Shown here piece by piece: positions 1 to 7,735 of a DNA stretch of 19,533 nt (position 1 is its first letter; every line of letters starts with the position of its first letter). Origin of the DNA: Mycoplasmatota bacterium. GTDB taxonomy: Bacteria > Bacillota_I > Bacilli_A > Izemoplasmatales > Izemoplasmataceae. Under the pieces are notes generated by a model. It was not told where the DNA came from, ran no database searches, and was given only the letters and a program-made list of their open reading frames with translations. The stretch is taken from positions 1-19,533 of the forward strand of contig DAOVWR010000015.1 of NCBI GenBank assembly GCA_030636545.1. The letters run 5' to 3'. The position numbers were made by a program, and so were the translations under genes.

Positions 1-1
1 C

Positions 2-901
2 GATAATCCTGGTATGGAAGAATCTATTACAGTAGATCCTGATGATCCAGAAGCTTGGACATTTGCTGAGGGATACCCACTTCATACAGTAGAAAGTATT
101 GATTCTATCACTATTGGTGGTGTTGTATATAGTAACTACCACGTAATGATGAATGGAACGTACGCAATTGGCTTTGAAACTGAACCAAGCTTCTTGTTTG
201 GGACAGATACATTTGGTAAAGATTTATTTACTCTAATTTGGTTAGGGCTTAGAACATCTTTACTTTTAGGAGTTTTAGCATCATTATCTAATATCGTTGT
301 TGGTGTAGTATGGGGAGCATTTAGTGCTTACTATGGTGGCCAAGTTGATATTTTAATGGAAAGATTTACTGATATTTGGGGAAGCTTCCCACAAATAACA
401 ATGATCGGAATTATAACCGTTCTAATTGGTCCTGGTTTCTTGGCTCTGTTTATCTTCATGGTTTATGATGGATGGATAGGCGTTGCGAAAGTTACCAGAT
501 TGCAATTTTATCGTTATAAAGGTCGAGAATATGTACTAGCTGCACGTACGCTTGGTGCATCTGACCGTCGAATTATCTTTAAACATATTTTACCTAATAC
601 CCTTGGTACTATTGTTACAAGAGTTATCTTAAGTATACCGTCAGTTATCTTCTTAGAAGTTAACTTATCGTATCTAGGATTTGGTATTGGTAATGGACAA
701 TCATTATCTATAGGTCCAATTACACTTACAGGGACATCAATTGGGGTTATCCTAAATGATGGACAACAGCAGATTTTTGCTGGGAATTTGTGGTTAATTA
801 TTTACCCAACTATTATTGTATCAATCTTAATGATTACATTTAATATGTTTGGTAACGCATTACGTGATGCATTAAATCCACAGTTACGAGGTAGCGAATA
901 A
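2..901 (+). CDS. oppC: Oligopeptide ABC transporter permease OppC (5'-truncated)
   Basis: Inner-membrane permease subunit of an oligopeptide importer, pairing with OppB (outside the window) and with the OppD/OppF ATPases that follow. The frame is open to the window edge, and the visible part starts in the extracytoplasmic segment after the first membrane span. The ATG at 14 is therefore probably internal and the true start lies upstream. Seen: the OppC/DppC-type sequence FGTDTFGKD before membrane span 2, several hydrophobic segments, and the EAA coupling loop EYVLAARTLGASDRRIIFKH, which contacts the ATPases. The C-terminus NALRDALNPQLRG is typical of the family. The extracytoplasmic region before FGTD is acidic and long compared with ordinary OppC. 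The stop codon overlaps the oppD ATG by one base (TAATG), implying translational coupling. The family call is secure; the peptide substrate is inferred. Confidence 0.93.
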   Translation, partial: DNPGMEESITVDPDDPEAWTFAEGYPLHTVESIDSITIGGVVYSNYHVMMNGTYAIGFETEPSFLFGTDTFGKDLFTLIWLGLRTSLLLGVLASLSNIVVGVVWGAFSAYYGGQVDILMERFTDIWGSFPQITMIGIITVLIGPGFLALFIFMVYDGWIGVAKVTRLQFYRYKGREYVLAARTLGASDRRIIFKHILPNTLGTIVTRVILSIPSVIFLEVNLSYLGFGIGNGQSLSIGPITLTGTSIGVILNDGQQQIFAGNLWLIIYPTIIVSILMITFNMFGNALRDALNPQLRGSE

Positions 902-2706
902 TGAGAAGAGAAAAAGTATTAGAAGTAAATGATTTAACAGTATCATTCAAAACACCGAATGGACTAGTTCGTGCTGTACGTGGTGTATCATTTGATCTTT
1001 ATAAGGGTGAAACATTAGCAATAGTAGGAGAATCTGGAAGCGGTAAATCAGTTACAACACGTGCTATTATGGGAATATTAGCTGGTAACGGAATTATTGA
1101 TCGTGGTGAGATTTTATATCGTAACCAAGATTTAACAAAATTATCTGAAGCTAACTTCCATAAAATTCGTGGGAATAAAATTGGAATGATCTTCCAAGAT
1201 CCACTTTCTAGTTTAAATCCTATTATGAAAATAGGTAAGCAAATTACAGAAGCAATGTTAGTCAATGGGGATCACCTTAAAAACCTTTATCATGATTTAT
1301 ACCACCATGAGTATCATGATTATTTAAATCAACTAACATTAATTAAATTAGTAAAAGAAAATATTAAACATAGACATAATGAAATCAATTTGGATTCTGA
1401 TATACCGAAAGAAGAAAAGAAAACAAAATTCAGTGAATACAAAATTGAGAAACATGCTTTAATTAAAGAATATAAAAAATTAGTGCCTGAACTAAAAGTG
1501 AAATATCATAAGAAAAAGAAAGTTGCTAAAGTTCAAACTAAAGAAGAAAAAAGAAAGATTAGAGCTGAACAAAGAGTAACACGTACAAAATTGTTAGAAC
1601 AATTAGCAATAAATGAAGCAAAACTTAAAGAAGTTCTTTCAATTCTTACAGTAGAAGAGAAAGCACAAATGACTGCTGCTTTTGATGTTAAAAAGAGTCA
1701 TCTAATTGCCAATTATCAAGATGAAATTCTGAAACTACAAGAACAATATGTTCCTTTAAACGGAGATCTTTCTAAACATCAAATGAAAGAAGAGAAAAAA
1801 CAGTTTAATGCTGAACAAAAAGCAAAACGTAAAGAAGTAAAAGCTAAATTAGATGAGGATATGGCGGTGCTTAATAAGCCGATATTTAATTCTACAATAG
1901 AAAAATTAGACAACTTAATTGAAACTTCGAAAGAAGAAATATCACAAAATAGAGAAGCATTTACTAGAAAATTAAAAGTAACCAAACAAGAAGCTTTTGA
2001 AAAAGCTATTGAAATTATGATTGAAGTTGGTATCGACCAACCAGTAAAACGTTTTACACAATATCCATTCCAATTTTCTGGAGGTATGAGACAACGTATC
2101 GTTATCGCTATTGCTTTAACAGCTAATCCTGAATTATTAATTTGTGATGAGCCAACAACAGCACTAGATGTTACAATTCAAGGTCAAATATTAAATTTAA
2201 TAAAGCAAATAAAAAGAGAACGTGACTTATCTGTTATCTTTATTACCCATGACCTTGGTGTAGTTGCAAACATGGCTAACCGTGTTGCGGTAATGTATGC
2301 TGGTAAAATTGTTGAATATGGTGATTCAACAGATATCTTCTATCGTCCTCAACATCCTTACACATGGGCATTGTTATCAAGTGTACCAGATTTAGATACA
2401 ACTGATAAATTATTATCAATTCCTGGTACTCCACCGGATATGCTATTCCCACCAAAAGGTGATGCATTTGCTGCTCGTAATAAACATGCTTTGAAAATTG
2501 ATTTCGAAGAACAACCGCCATTTTTCAAAATTAGCGACACGCATTACGCAGCTACATGGTTACTACATTCAGATGCACCTAAAATTGAAATGCCACACAT
2601 TATTAATGAACGTGTTAATAGATACAAAGAACAAGTTAAAATTGATGCTTTAAAGCATTCAAAAAAAGCAAAATCAAAAGTGAATGCGGGTGATCAAGTT
2701 GGATAA
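901..2706 (+). CDS. oppD: Oligopeptide ABC transporter ATPase OppD with large charged insertion
   Basis: Cytoplasmic ATPase subunit of the peptide importer. Motifs in order: Walker A GESGSGKS (43-50), Q-loop IFQDP (97-101), signature FSGGM (392-396), Walker B LLICDEP (412-418), D-loop ALD (421-423), and the H-loop histidine in ITHD (about 450). At 601 residues it is far longer than ordinary OppD (about 330-350). The excess is a Lys/Glu-rich, probably helical insertion at roughly 127-363, between the Q-loop and the signature motif. The C-terminal region (GTPPD, GDAFAARN, DFEEQPPFF, TWLLH) resembles streptococcal AmiE. It lacks the cysteines that bind an iron-sulfur cluster in many OppD/DppD proteins. 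The start overlaps the oppC stop as TAATG, and the 3' end overlaps oppF by 23 bases at its longest start. All catalytic motifs are intact, so it should be active. Confidence 0.95.
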   Translation: MRREKVLEVNDLTVSFKTPNGLVRAVRGVSFDLYKGETLAIVGESGSGKSVTTRAIMGILAGNGIIDRGEILYRNQDLTKLSEANFHKIRGNKIGMIFQDPLSSLNPIMKIGKQITEAMLVNGDHLKNLYHDLYHHEYHDYLNQLTLIKLVKENIKHRHNEINLDSDIPKEEKKTKFSEYKIEKHALIKEYKKLVPELKVKYHKKKKVAKVQTKEEKRKIRAEQRVTRTKLLEQLAINEAKLKEVLSILTVEEKAQMTAAFDVKKSHLIANYQDEILKLQEQYVPLNGDLSKHQMKEEKKQFNAEQKAKRKEVKAKLDEDMAVLNKPIFNSTIEKLDNLIETSKEEISQNREAFTRKLKVTKQEAFEKAIEIMIEVGIDQPVKRFTQYPFQFSGGMRQRIVIAIALTANPELLICDEPTTALDVTIQGQILNLIKQIKRERDLSVIFITHDLGVVANMANRVAVMYAGKIVEYGDSTDIFYRPQHPYTWALLSSVPDLDTTDKLLSIPGTPPDMLFPPKGDAFAARNKHALKIDFEEQPPFFKISDTHYAATWLLHSDAPKIEMPHIINERVNRYKEQVKIDALKHSKKAKSKVNAGDQVG

Positions 2707-4132
2707 CTATAAAAACAGAGAAGAAATTTTAAGAGTAAGAAATCTTAAGCAATATTTCAAACATGGATCAGGAAAAAACAAAATCATTGTTAAAGCTGTT
2801 GATGATATATCTTTCAGTATTTACAAAGGTGAAGTTTTCTCATTAGTTGGAGAATCAGGTTGTGGGAAAACTACAACTGGTCGTACAATAATTAAATTAC
2901 TTCCTTCTACTGGAGGAGAAGTTCATTTCCATGGAACACGTATAATTAGTGATGTTAAAAAAGCTAAAGCAACTTACAAAGGTATTAAAAGTGAATTAAA
3001 AGAAACGAGACAAAACGAACTTGAAACATTGAAAGAAGATTTAGCAAATGGCGCAATTAATAATGATCAATATAAAGAAAAAGTTGATCAAGCTACAGAA
3101 AGATTTATGACTTCAAAGCTTGAAGCTTTAAACACATTAAAACAAGAGAAAAGAGATCGTAAATTTGAACATTATGTTGATCCTGAAGCTAAAAAAGAAA
3201 GCCAAATGTTTAATCAAGATTCAAAAGAGCATATTGACATAACAAATACTTATAATCAGTTTAATAAAGAAATTGAAAAGAAAATTGCTGAACTTAATCA
3301 AATAGTGGCTTCAACAAGTAGCGACAAAGGAGAAATGTCAGCAGCTAAGAAAGAAATCAAAGCTTTACGTAAAGAAATTAAATTAAATGTTCTTCGTAAG
3401 AATCAAGATATTACACGTTTTAAGTATAATTTAGTTAATAAGAATAGACTATTAATGCGTAGAATGCAAATGATCTTCCAAGATCCAATTGCATCATTAA
3501 ATCCACGTATGACAGTTAAAGAAATTATTGCTGAAGGATTACGTATCAATGGTGTTAAAAATGAAGCAATAATTGATAAAAGTGTTAAAGATGCTTTAAT
3601 AACAGTTGGATTAGTACCGGAACATGCAAGTCGTTATCCTCATGAATTTAGTGGTGGACAACGCCAACGTATTGGTATCGCTAGAACCTTAGTTGTAGAA
3701 CCATCATTTATTATTGCTGATGAACCTATTTCTGCACTAGATGTTTCAATTCGTGCTCAAGTTATTAACTTACTAAATGAGTTACGAGAAGAAAAAGGTA
3801 TAACAATCTTATTCATCGCACATGACTTATCAGTAGTTAAGTATTTTAGTGATCGAGTTGCGGTAATGTATTTTGGTAAAATAGTTGAAATTGGTGATAA
3901 AGATAAAATATTTGATAACCCATTTCACCCATATACATTGTCATTAATGTCTTCGATTCCACTACCAGATCCTGCTTATGAAGAATTGCGTGGAGAATTA
4001 GTAAGATATAATCCAGCAGAAGAACATGATTATTCTATTGAAGGACCTACTTTAAAAGAGGTAGAACCAAATCACTTCGTTTTATGTAATACTGCAGAAT
4101 TCGATAGATATAGTAAGCAACTGAAAAAATAA
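2684..4132 (+). CDS. oppF: Oligopeptide ABC transporter ATPase OppF with charged insertion
   Basis: Second ATPase of the importer, expected to pair with OppD. Motifs (numbered from the ATG at 2684): Walker A GESGCGKT (56-63), Q-loop IFQDP (264-268), signature FSGGQ (322-326), Walker B FIIADEP (342-348), D-loop ALD (351-353), and the H-loop histidine at 380. A Lys/Glu-rich, probably coiled-coil insertion occupies about residues 90-255. It lies between Walker A and the Q-loop, a different place from the OppD insertion. The usual linker there is about 25 residues. The C-terminus HPYTLSLMSSIPLPDP is characteristic of OppF/AmiF. The start is uncertain: ATG 2684, GTG 2690 and TTG 2699 are in frame, and only TTG 2699 has a good ribosome-binding sequence (GGTGATC at 2689-2695). 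The stop overlaps the next gene as TAATG. Confidence 0.95.
   Translation: MRVIKLDNYKNREEILRVRNLKQYFKHGSGKNKIIVKAVDDISFSIYKGEVFSLVGESGCGKTTTGRTIIKLLPSTGGEVHFHGTRIISDVKKAKATYKGIKSELKETRQNELETLKEDLANGAINNDQYKEKVDQATERFMTSKLEALNTLKQEKRDRKFEHYVDPEAKKESQMFNQDSKEHIDITNTYNQFNKEIEKKIAELNQIVASTSSDKGEMSAAKKEIKALRKEIKLNVLRKNQDITRFKYNLVNKNRLLMRRMQMIFQDPIASLNPRMTVKEIIAEGLRINGVKNEAIIDKSVKDALITVGLVPEHASRYPHEFSGGQRQRIGIARTLVVEPSFIIADEPISALDVSIRAQVINLLNELREEKGITILFIAHDLSVVKYFSDRVAVMYFGKIVEIGDKDKIFDNPFHPYTLSLMSSIPLPDPAYEELRGELVRYNPAEEHDYSIEGPTLKEVEPNHFVLCNTAEFDRYSKQLKK
2688..2695 (+). promoter_or_regulatory. Extended Shine-Dalgarno that points to a TTG start for oppF
   Basis: The bases GGGTGATC match the 3' half of the full anti-Shine-Dalgarno complement (AAGGAGGTGATC). 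They lie inside the end of oppD, with eight bases between the core GG and an in-frame TTG at 2699. The ATG at 2684 has only A-rich sequence before it. The TTG start would give a protein beginning MDNYKNREEIL and an overlap with oppD of only eight bases. Confidence 0.45.
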
Positions 4133-4494
4133 TGAGAATTTTAAGAAATATACTAATTTTTATTGGGATAATGCTACTTTCATTAGTGCTGCATCTGTTA
4201 GTATATGGAACTAATTTTAATTACGAGAATATTTCAAATGCAATGTTTGTACTTGGAATAATTACATTCTTTTCTTCGCTTATTGTATTAACAGGATCTT
4301 ATGAAGTTTTTTATGGTATTCGCTATTCATTACAGGCGTTGTTTGCTAAAGACTTTAGATCTAAATATCCATCTTTTCTGGAGTTTAAAACTGATAAAAC
4401 AGTAGAACATAATACATCGTTTTTTGCTGAAATGATAATTTCAGCTACTATAATAATCATAATTGCGATTGTATTAGCAAGGATGGCTGTCTAA
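4132..4494 (+). CDS. Small membrane protein of the Opp operon, DUF3899-like
   Basis: A 120-residue protein with three predicted membrane segments: about 4-26, 36-56 and 98-118. The middle part (NAMFVLGIITFF, then TGSYEVFYGIRYSLQALF, then a charged segment with YPSFLEFKTDK) recalls the DUF3899 family of small Firmicutes membrane proteins. That is a recollection of the family pattern, not a search result. Its ATG overlaps the oppF stop, and its own stop overlaps the next ATG, both as TAATG, so it is translated as part of the Opp transcript. It has no recognisable catalytic motif. It could be an accessory or stability factor for the permease, or simply a co-transcribed gene; the function is unknown. 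Confidence 0.8.
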   Translation: MRILRNILIFIGIMLLSLVLHLLVYGTNFNYENISNAMFVLGIITFFSSLIVLTGSYEVFYGIRYSLQALFAKDFRSKYPSFLEFKTDKTVEHNTSFFAEMIISATIIIIIAIVLARMAV

Positions 4495-5225
4495 TGAAAG
4501 AAATAAAGACTATTAACCGAAGATTTTTGTTTACGTTTACATCATTTATATTGTATATAGGTGGTGTTGTAGCTGCTATTTGGTATATGTACCAGAGTGA
4601 ACTAGACGGAAATATTCAGTTCCTTATATTTTTCTTATTATTACTTGTCACACTGTTTGTAACTTCAGTATTTAGAGCAAAGTTAGATTCGATTATTAAC
4701 ATTTCATACTTAATAAAAATAAAAGAGAATGCTGGGGAGCCTTTACCTATTAAAAGATTGAAAACCAAAGAGTTCTTACAAACATATTTAGTGAGCAATG
4801 ACTTCATTATGTTTTCTAGTGATGCTGATCATTTTCTATACTATCGCGCCAAAAAAGATCATATCAAAAAAATGTTGCGAGGATATATTTTAGAAATTGT
4901 TGTCTACATCAATAACGAAGATTCTGAATTCTATTTGAGTATTGTTGATGAACAAGTTCAAAAGATTCAAGATATGTTAAGAAAAGATAAGAAAAAAGTT
5001 GAAAAATTATTAATTACACAAATCAAGACTATCAAAGAGCTTGATGATAAAACAAAACAATATATTAAAGAGATTGTCTTTATCAGATCACAAACAGGAA
5101 TTATTTCAACAATTAATGTTGGGTTACATTATGACTCTAATAAAGCTGTTCTCTTATATTCTGATACATATAGCCCAAGTTTATATTATAAATACCAAGT
5201 TGAAGAGATTAAAAACCTGGTTTAA
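4494..5225 (+). CDS. Membrane-anchored protein of unknown function, last gene of the Opp operon
   Basis: I do not recognise a family. The 243-residue product has two hydrophobic segments near the N-terminus (about 10-32 and 40-61), followed by a roughly 180-residue soluble part. That part is rich in Lys, Glu and Ile with no cysteine, and includes a highly charged helix around 150-170 (RKDKKKVEKLL). The positive-inside pattern (MKEIKTINRR before segment 1, FRAKLDS after segment 2) suggests both termini are cytoplasmic. The start overlaps the preceding gene as TAATG and a hairpin terminator follows 31 bases after the stop, so this is the end of the Opp transcript. The C-terminal domain might contact the ATPases or bind a ligand; nothing in the sequence decides this. 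Confidence 0.8.
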   Translation: MKEIKTINRRFLFTFTSFILYIGGVVAAIWYMYQSELDGNIQFLIFFLLLLVTLFVTSVFRAKLDSIINISYLIKIKENAGEPLPIKRLKTKEFLQTYLVSNDFIMFSSDADHFLYYRAKKDHIKKMLRGYILEIVVYINNEDSEFYLSIVDEQVQKIQDMLRKDKKKVEKLLITQIKTIKELDDKTKQYIKEIVFIRSQTGIISTINVGLHYDSNKAVLLYSDTYSPSLYYKYQVEEIKNLV

Positions 5226-5256
5226 ATAGCTTATGTTGTACATTTAGATAACTTAT

Positions 5257-5290
5257 AAAGATTGTGAATTTTCACAATCTTTTTTGTTTT
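5257..5290 (+). terminator. Intrinsic terminator of the Opp operon
   Basis: An 11-bp stem, AAAGATTGTGA (5257-5267) pairing with TCACAATCTTT (5272-5282), with a four-base loop and a T-rich tail to 5290. It separates the Opp operon from the promoter at 5362. Confidence 0.9.
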
Positions 5291-5341
5291 ATTTGAAATA
5301 ACTAAAGAAGTATTACAAAGATAATAGTCAACTAGTGAATC

Positions 5342-5394
5342 TTGTTGAATTAGCCTATATATGTTAAAATATATGATAGACATATCGGAGGTGG
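5342..5394 (+). promoter_or_regulatory. Extended -10 promoter and strong ribosome binding site for the GNAT-DUF819 operon
   Basis: TGTTAAAAT at 5362-5370 fits an extended -10 element (TGn followed by TAAAAT). A weak -35 (TTGTTG, 5342-5347) lies 17 bases upstream. A strong Shine-Dalgarno, GGAGGTGG (5387-5394), precedes the ATG at 5399. Confidence 0.6.
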
Positions 5395-5398
5395 CATC

Positions 5399-6493
5399 AT
5401 GATTAAAGAAGTTACAACTAAAAAAGAACTGAAGAGTTTTATTTATTATATTAAACAGTTATATAAGGATGATGAATTATATGTCTTCCCAATTTTTTAT
5501 TCTCTAAAGAAAGAGTTAACTAAAGAAGTATTACATGATAAGAAATATACAGCAATTTTATCATATCGAGATAATGAAATTGTTGGTAGATTAATGTATA
5601 CAATCAATGAATCAAAGAAACAAGCCGGAAAAGTATGTTATTTCTCATTTTTTGATTGTATTAATGATCTTGCTATTATTAAAGAACTATTTGAATATTT
5701 AGAAAAAGATATGCATGAAAAAGGTATTAAATATATAGAAGGAACGTATGCTCCATATGACCCTGATACAAGAAGGGGTGTACTAATTTCCGGATTTGAT
5801 ATTGCGCCAGTAATCTTCACTTCTTATAACTATGAATATTATGGAAAACTTCTAGAAGAAATTGGCTTTACAAAAGCAATTGATACTGTTTTATTAAATG
5901 CTGATGTATCAATTAAGTCAAAAAAACGTCTAAATACGATTTCTAAGTACTTCCAAAGAGGACATGATGTAAGAATAGATCCACTTGATTTTAAAGAATT
6001 AGATCGCGATATGGATGATGTTTTTCAAATATTACAACTTGCGACAAATGAAGTTGTTTATCAAGATGCTCCTACTATGGACATGATAGAAAATGCAGCA
6101 AGACAAATGAAGTTTTTCATTAATCCTAATCTTATTAGGATTGCAAGAGAGAATGAGACTAATAAACCTGTAGGATTTTGTTTTGTATTGCCGGATTATA
6201 ATCAAGTGTTTAAAAAGACCAAAGGACGTTTACGTTTTATAAAGATAATGATAGAGAAAAAGAAAATTACAAAAGCCCGTGGAATGATGCAATATATCGT
6301 TCCAGAATATCAAAATAGTGGACTTATCGGGCATATCTTTAAGGTTCTATTTGACGAATTAGAGAAGATAGGAATAACTGAATTTGAAGCAGGAACAATG
6401 ATGGAAGATAACCCTAAACCGATTAATGCATTTAAAAAATTCGGTGGGGAGATTATTAAAACATATCGTATTTACGGTAAGGAGTTGTCATAA
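5399..6493 (+). CDS. GNAT-fold N-acyltransferase-like protein (YghO-like)
   Basis: A 364-residue cytoplasmic protein resembling the poorly characterised YghO-like group of large GNAT-related proteins. Seen: an N-terminal domain with the EGTYAPYDPD...GVLISGFD...YNYEYYGKLLEEIGF pattern typical of that group, and a C-terminal half with acetyltransferase-like features (GFCFVLPDYNQVFKK around 255-270, VPEYQNSGLIGHIF near 300-315, and NPKPINAFKKFGG near the end). The glycine-rich acetyl-CoA loop is weak (NSGLIGHIF instead of the RGxGxG type), so an acyl donor other than acetyl-CoA, or loss of activity, is possible. The start is fixed by the GGAGGTGG site. The stop overlaps the ATG of the downstream membrane protein by one base, tying the two products together. 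Substrate unknown. Confidence 0.8.
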   Translation: MIKEVTTKKELKSFIYYIKQLYKDDELYVFPIFYSLKKELTKEVLHDKKYTAILSYRDNEIVGRLMYTINESKKQAGKVCYFSFFDCINDLAIIKELFEYLEKDMHEKGIKYIEGTYAPYDPDTRRGVLISGFDIAPVIFTSYNYEYYGKLLEEIGFTKAIDTVLLNADVSIKSKKRLNTISKYFQRGHDVRIDPLDFKELDRDMDDVFQILQLATNEVVYQDAPTMDMIENAARQMKFFINPNLIRIARENETNKPVGFCFVLPDYNQVFKKTKGRLRFIKIMIEKKKITKARGMMQYIVPEYQNSGLIGHIFKVLFDELEKIGITEFEAGTMMEDNPKPINAFKKFGGEIIKTYRIYGKELS

Positions 6494-7680
6494 TGATATT
6501 TAGTATATTTCAAATACTCATGATATTTTTAGTTCCAGTTTTAATTATAAAGTATCACAATTTTGTCATTAGCAGATGGATAGGAACTATTGGGACAGCT
6601 TATTTACTTGGAATTTTAGTGGCAATCTTAATTTACGTATTAAATGTAATTGGACTAAACATTACACCTAATTCTGATGTTGGAGAAATAGGAAGTCATT
6701 TAGCAATTAGTATCGCTATACCATTATTACTATTTAGTGCTAATTTAAAAGAAGCTAGAAAGTTATCTAAGATGGTATTATTGTCATTCGCTAGTTTAGT
6801 TACTTCAGCTGTAATAGTTTCTGCTATTACATTTTATGTATTTGGTAATACTGTTGCTTTTGGGGCAGAATTATCAGGGATGGCAGTAGGACTTTATACA
6901 GGTGGAACACCAAATCTTAATGCAATAGGTAACATTTTCGGGCTTGACTCGACAACCATTGGTGTAGCCAATTTATCAGATATGATTATTGGTGCTGTGT
7001 TTTATATGTTTTTACTATTACTCGCAAAACCATTGCTTTCCAAAATACTACGAAAATCAGACAAAGAAGTTTACGTAAAAGAAGCATCAAATATTGAAAA
7101 TATTGAAGATTTAGATTTGAAAAAATTTGTAATCACAAAAGAATTAATAAATCGTTTCTTCATTGCCTTAGGAATTGCCTTGCTAGGGGCAATACTTGGA
7201 ATAGTAGTTTGGCTAATTCTAGGTGGTGTCCAGGGAAGAATGACTGACTTCTTAGTTCCAGTTATGATGATTACTGTGACTGTCTTAGGAATTGTAGTAT
7301 CGTTTAATGAAAAAATTCGTAAGACAAAAGGAATGAATATTTTAGGACAGTACTTCATCTTAGTATTTTCATTCGCCTTAGCATCATCTTTAGATTTTAC
7401 AAGGATGCAAGGGTTATTTAATGATATATTAGTTCTCTATGGAGTTATCACGGTGGGAGTATTTGTGTTGCATGTAATTATCAGCAAGTTCTTAAATGCT
7501 GATGTTGATTGTACTATTGTTACATTAACTGCGGGAGTGTATGGCCCAGCCTTTGTTCCAGCAATTACTAAACAGATTAAGAATGATGATTTAACTGTAC
7601 CTGGATTAATTATAGGATCTATTGGATATGCTGTGGGAACTTTCCTTGGAGTATTACTTGGACTATTATTCTTGTTATAA
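6493..7680 (+). CDS. DUF819-type multi-spanning membrane protein
   Basis: A 395-residue membrane protein with about ten hydrophobic segments and one central charged cytoplasmic loop near residues 186-220. The segment AVGLYTGGTPNLNAIGN (about 131-147), followed by LSDMIIGAVFYMFLL, matches the conserved Gly/Asn-rich core of the DUF819 (YjcL-like) family. The pseudo-repeated halves, each with a broken helix, are reminiscent of secondary transporters. Family membership is from pattern recognition; no substrate is established. Its start overlaps the preceding acyltransferase-like gene as TAATG and a strong terminator follows, so the two form a complete operon. It might export or import the compound acted on by the acyltransferase-like protein; this is inference. 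Confidence 0.82.
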   Translation: MIFSIFQILMIFLVPVLIIKYHNFVISRWIGTIGTAYLLGILVAILIYVLNVIGLNITPNSDVGEIGSHLAISIAIPLLLFSANLKEARKLSKMVLLSFASLVTSAVIVSAITFYVFGNTVAFGAELSGMAVGLYTGGTPNLNAIGNIFGLDSTTIGVANLSDMIIGAVFYMFLLLLAKPLLSKILRKSDKEVYVKEASNIENIEDLDLKKFVITKELINRFFIALGIALLGAILGIVVWLILGGVQGRMTDFLVPVMMITVTVLGIVVSFNEKIRKTKGMNILGQYFILVFSFALASSLDFTRMQGLFNDILVLYGVITVGVFVLHVIISKFLNADVDCTIVTLTAGVYGPAFVPAITKQIKNDDLTVPGLIIGSIGYAVGTFLGVLLGLLFLL

Positions 7681-7693
7681 TTAAATATATTAA

Positions 7694-7730
7694 AAAGAGA
7701 CTAACTCAGCCTGAGTTAGTCTCTTTGTTT
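7694..7730. terminator. Bidirectional terminator between convergent genes
   Basis: A long near-perfect palindrome pairs AAAGAGACTAACTC (from 7694) with GAGTTAGTCTCTTT (to 7726). A T-rich tail lies on the plus side and a run of A on the other side reads as T on the minus strand. It sits between the DUF819 gene (plus) and the nucleotidase gene (minus) and can serve both. Confidence 0.92.
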
Positions 7731-7735
7731 ATTAT

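Noticed and set aside
999..2540. Minus-strand frames inside oppD
   Set aside because: They lie wholly under a gene with complete ABC ATPase motifs, have no ribosome sites and no recognisable product.
7071..7358. 95-codon minus-strand frame inside the DUF819 gene
   Set aside because: Shadow of the membrane protein's central loop; no ribosome site or family pattern.
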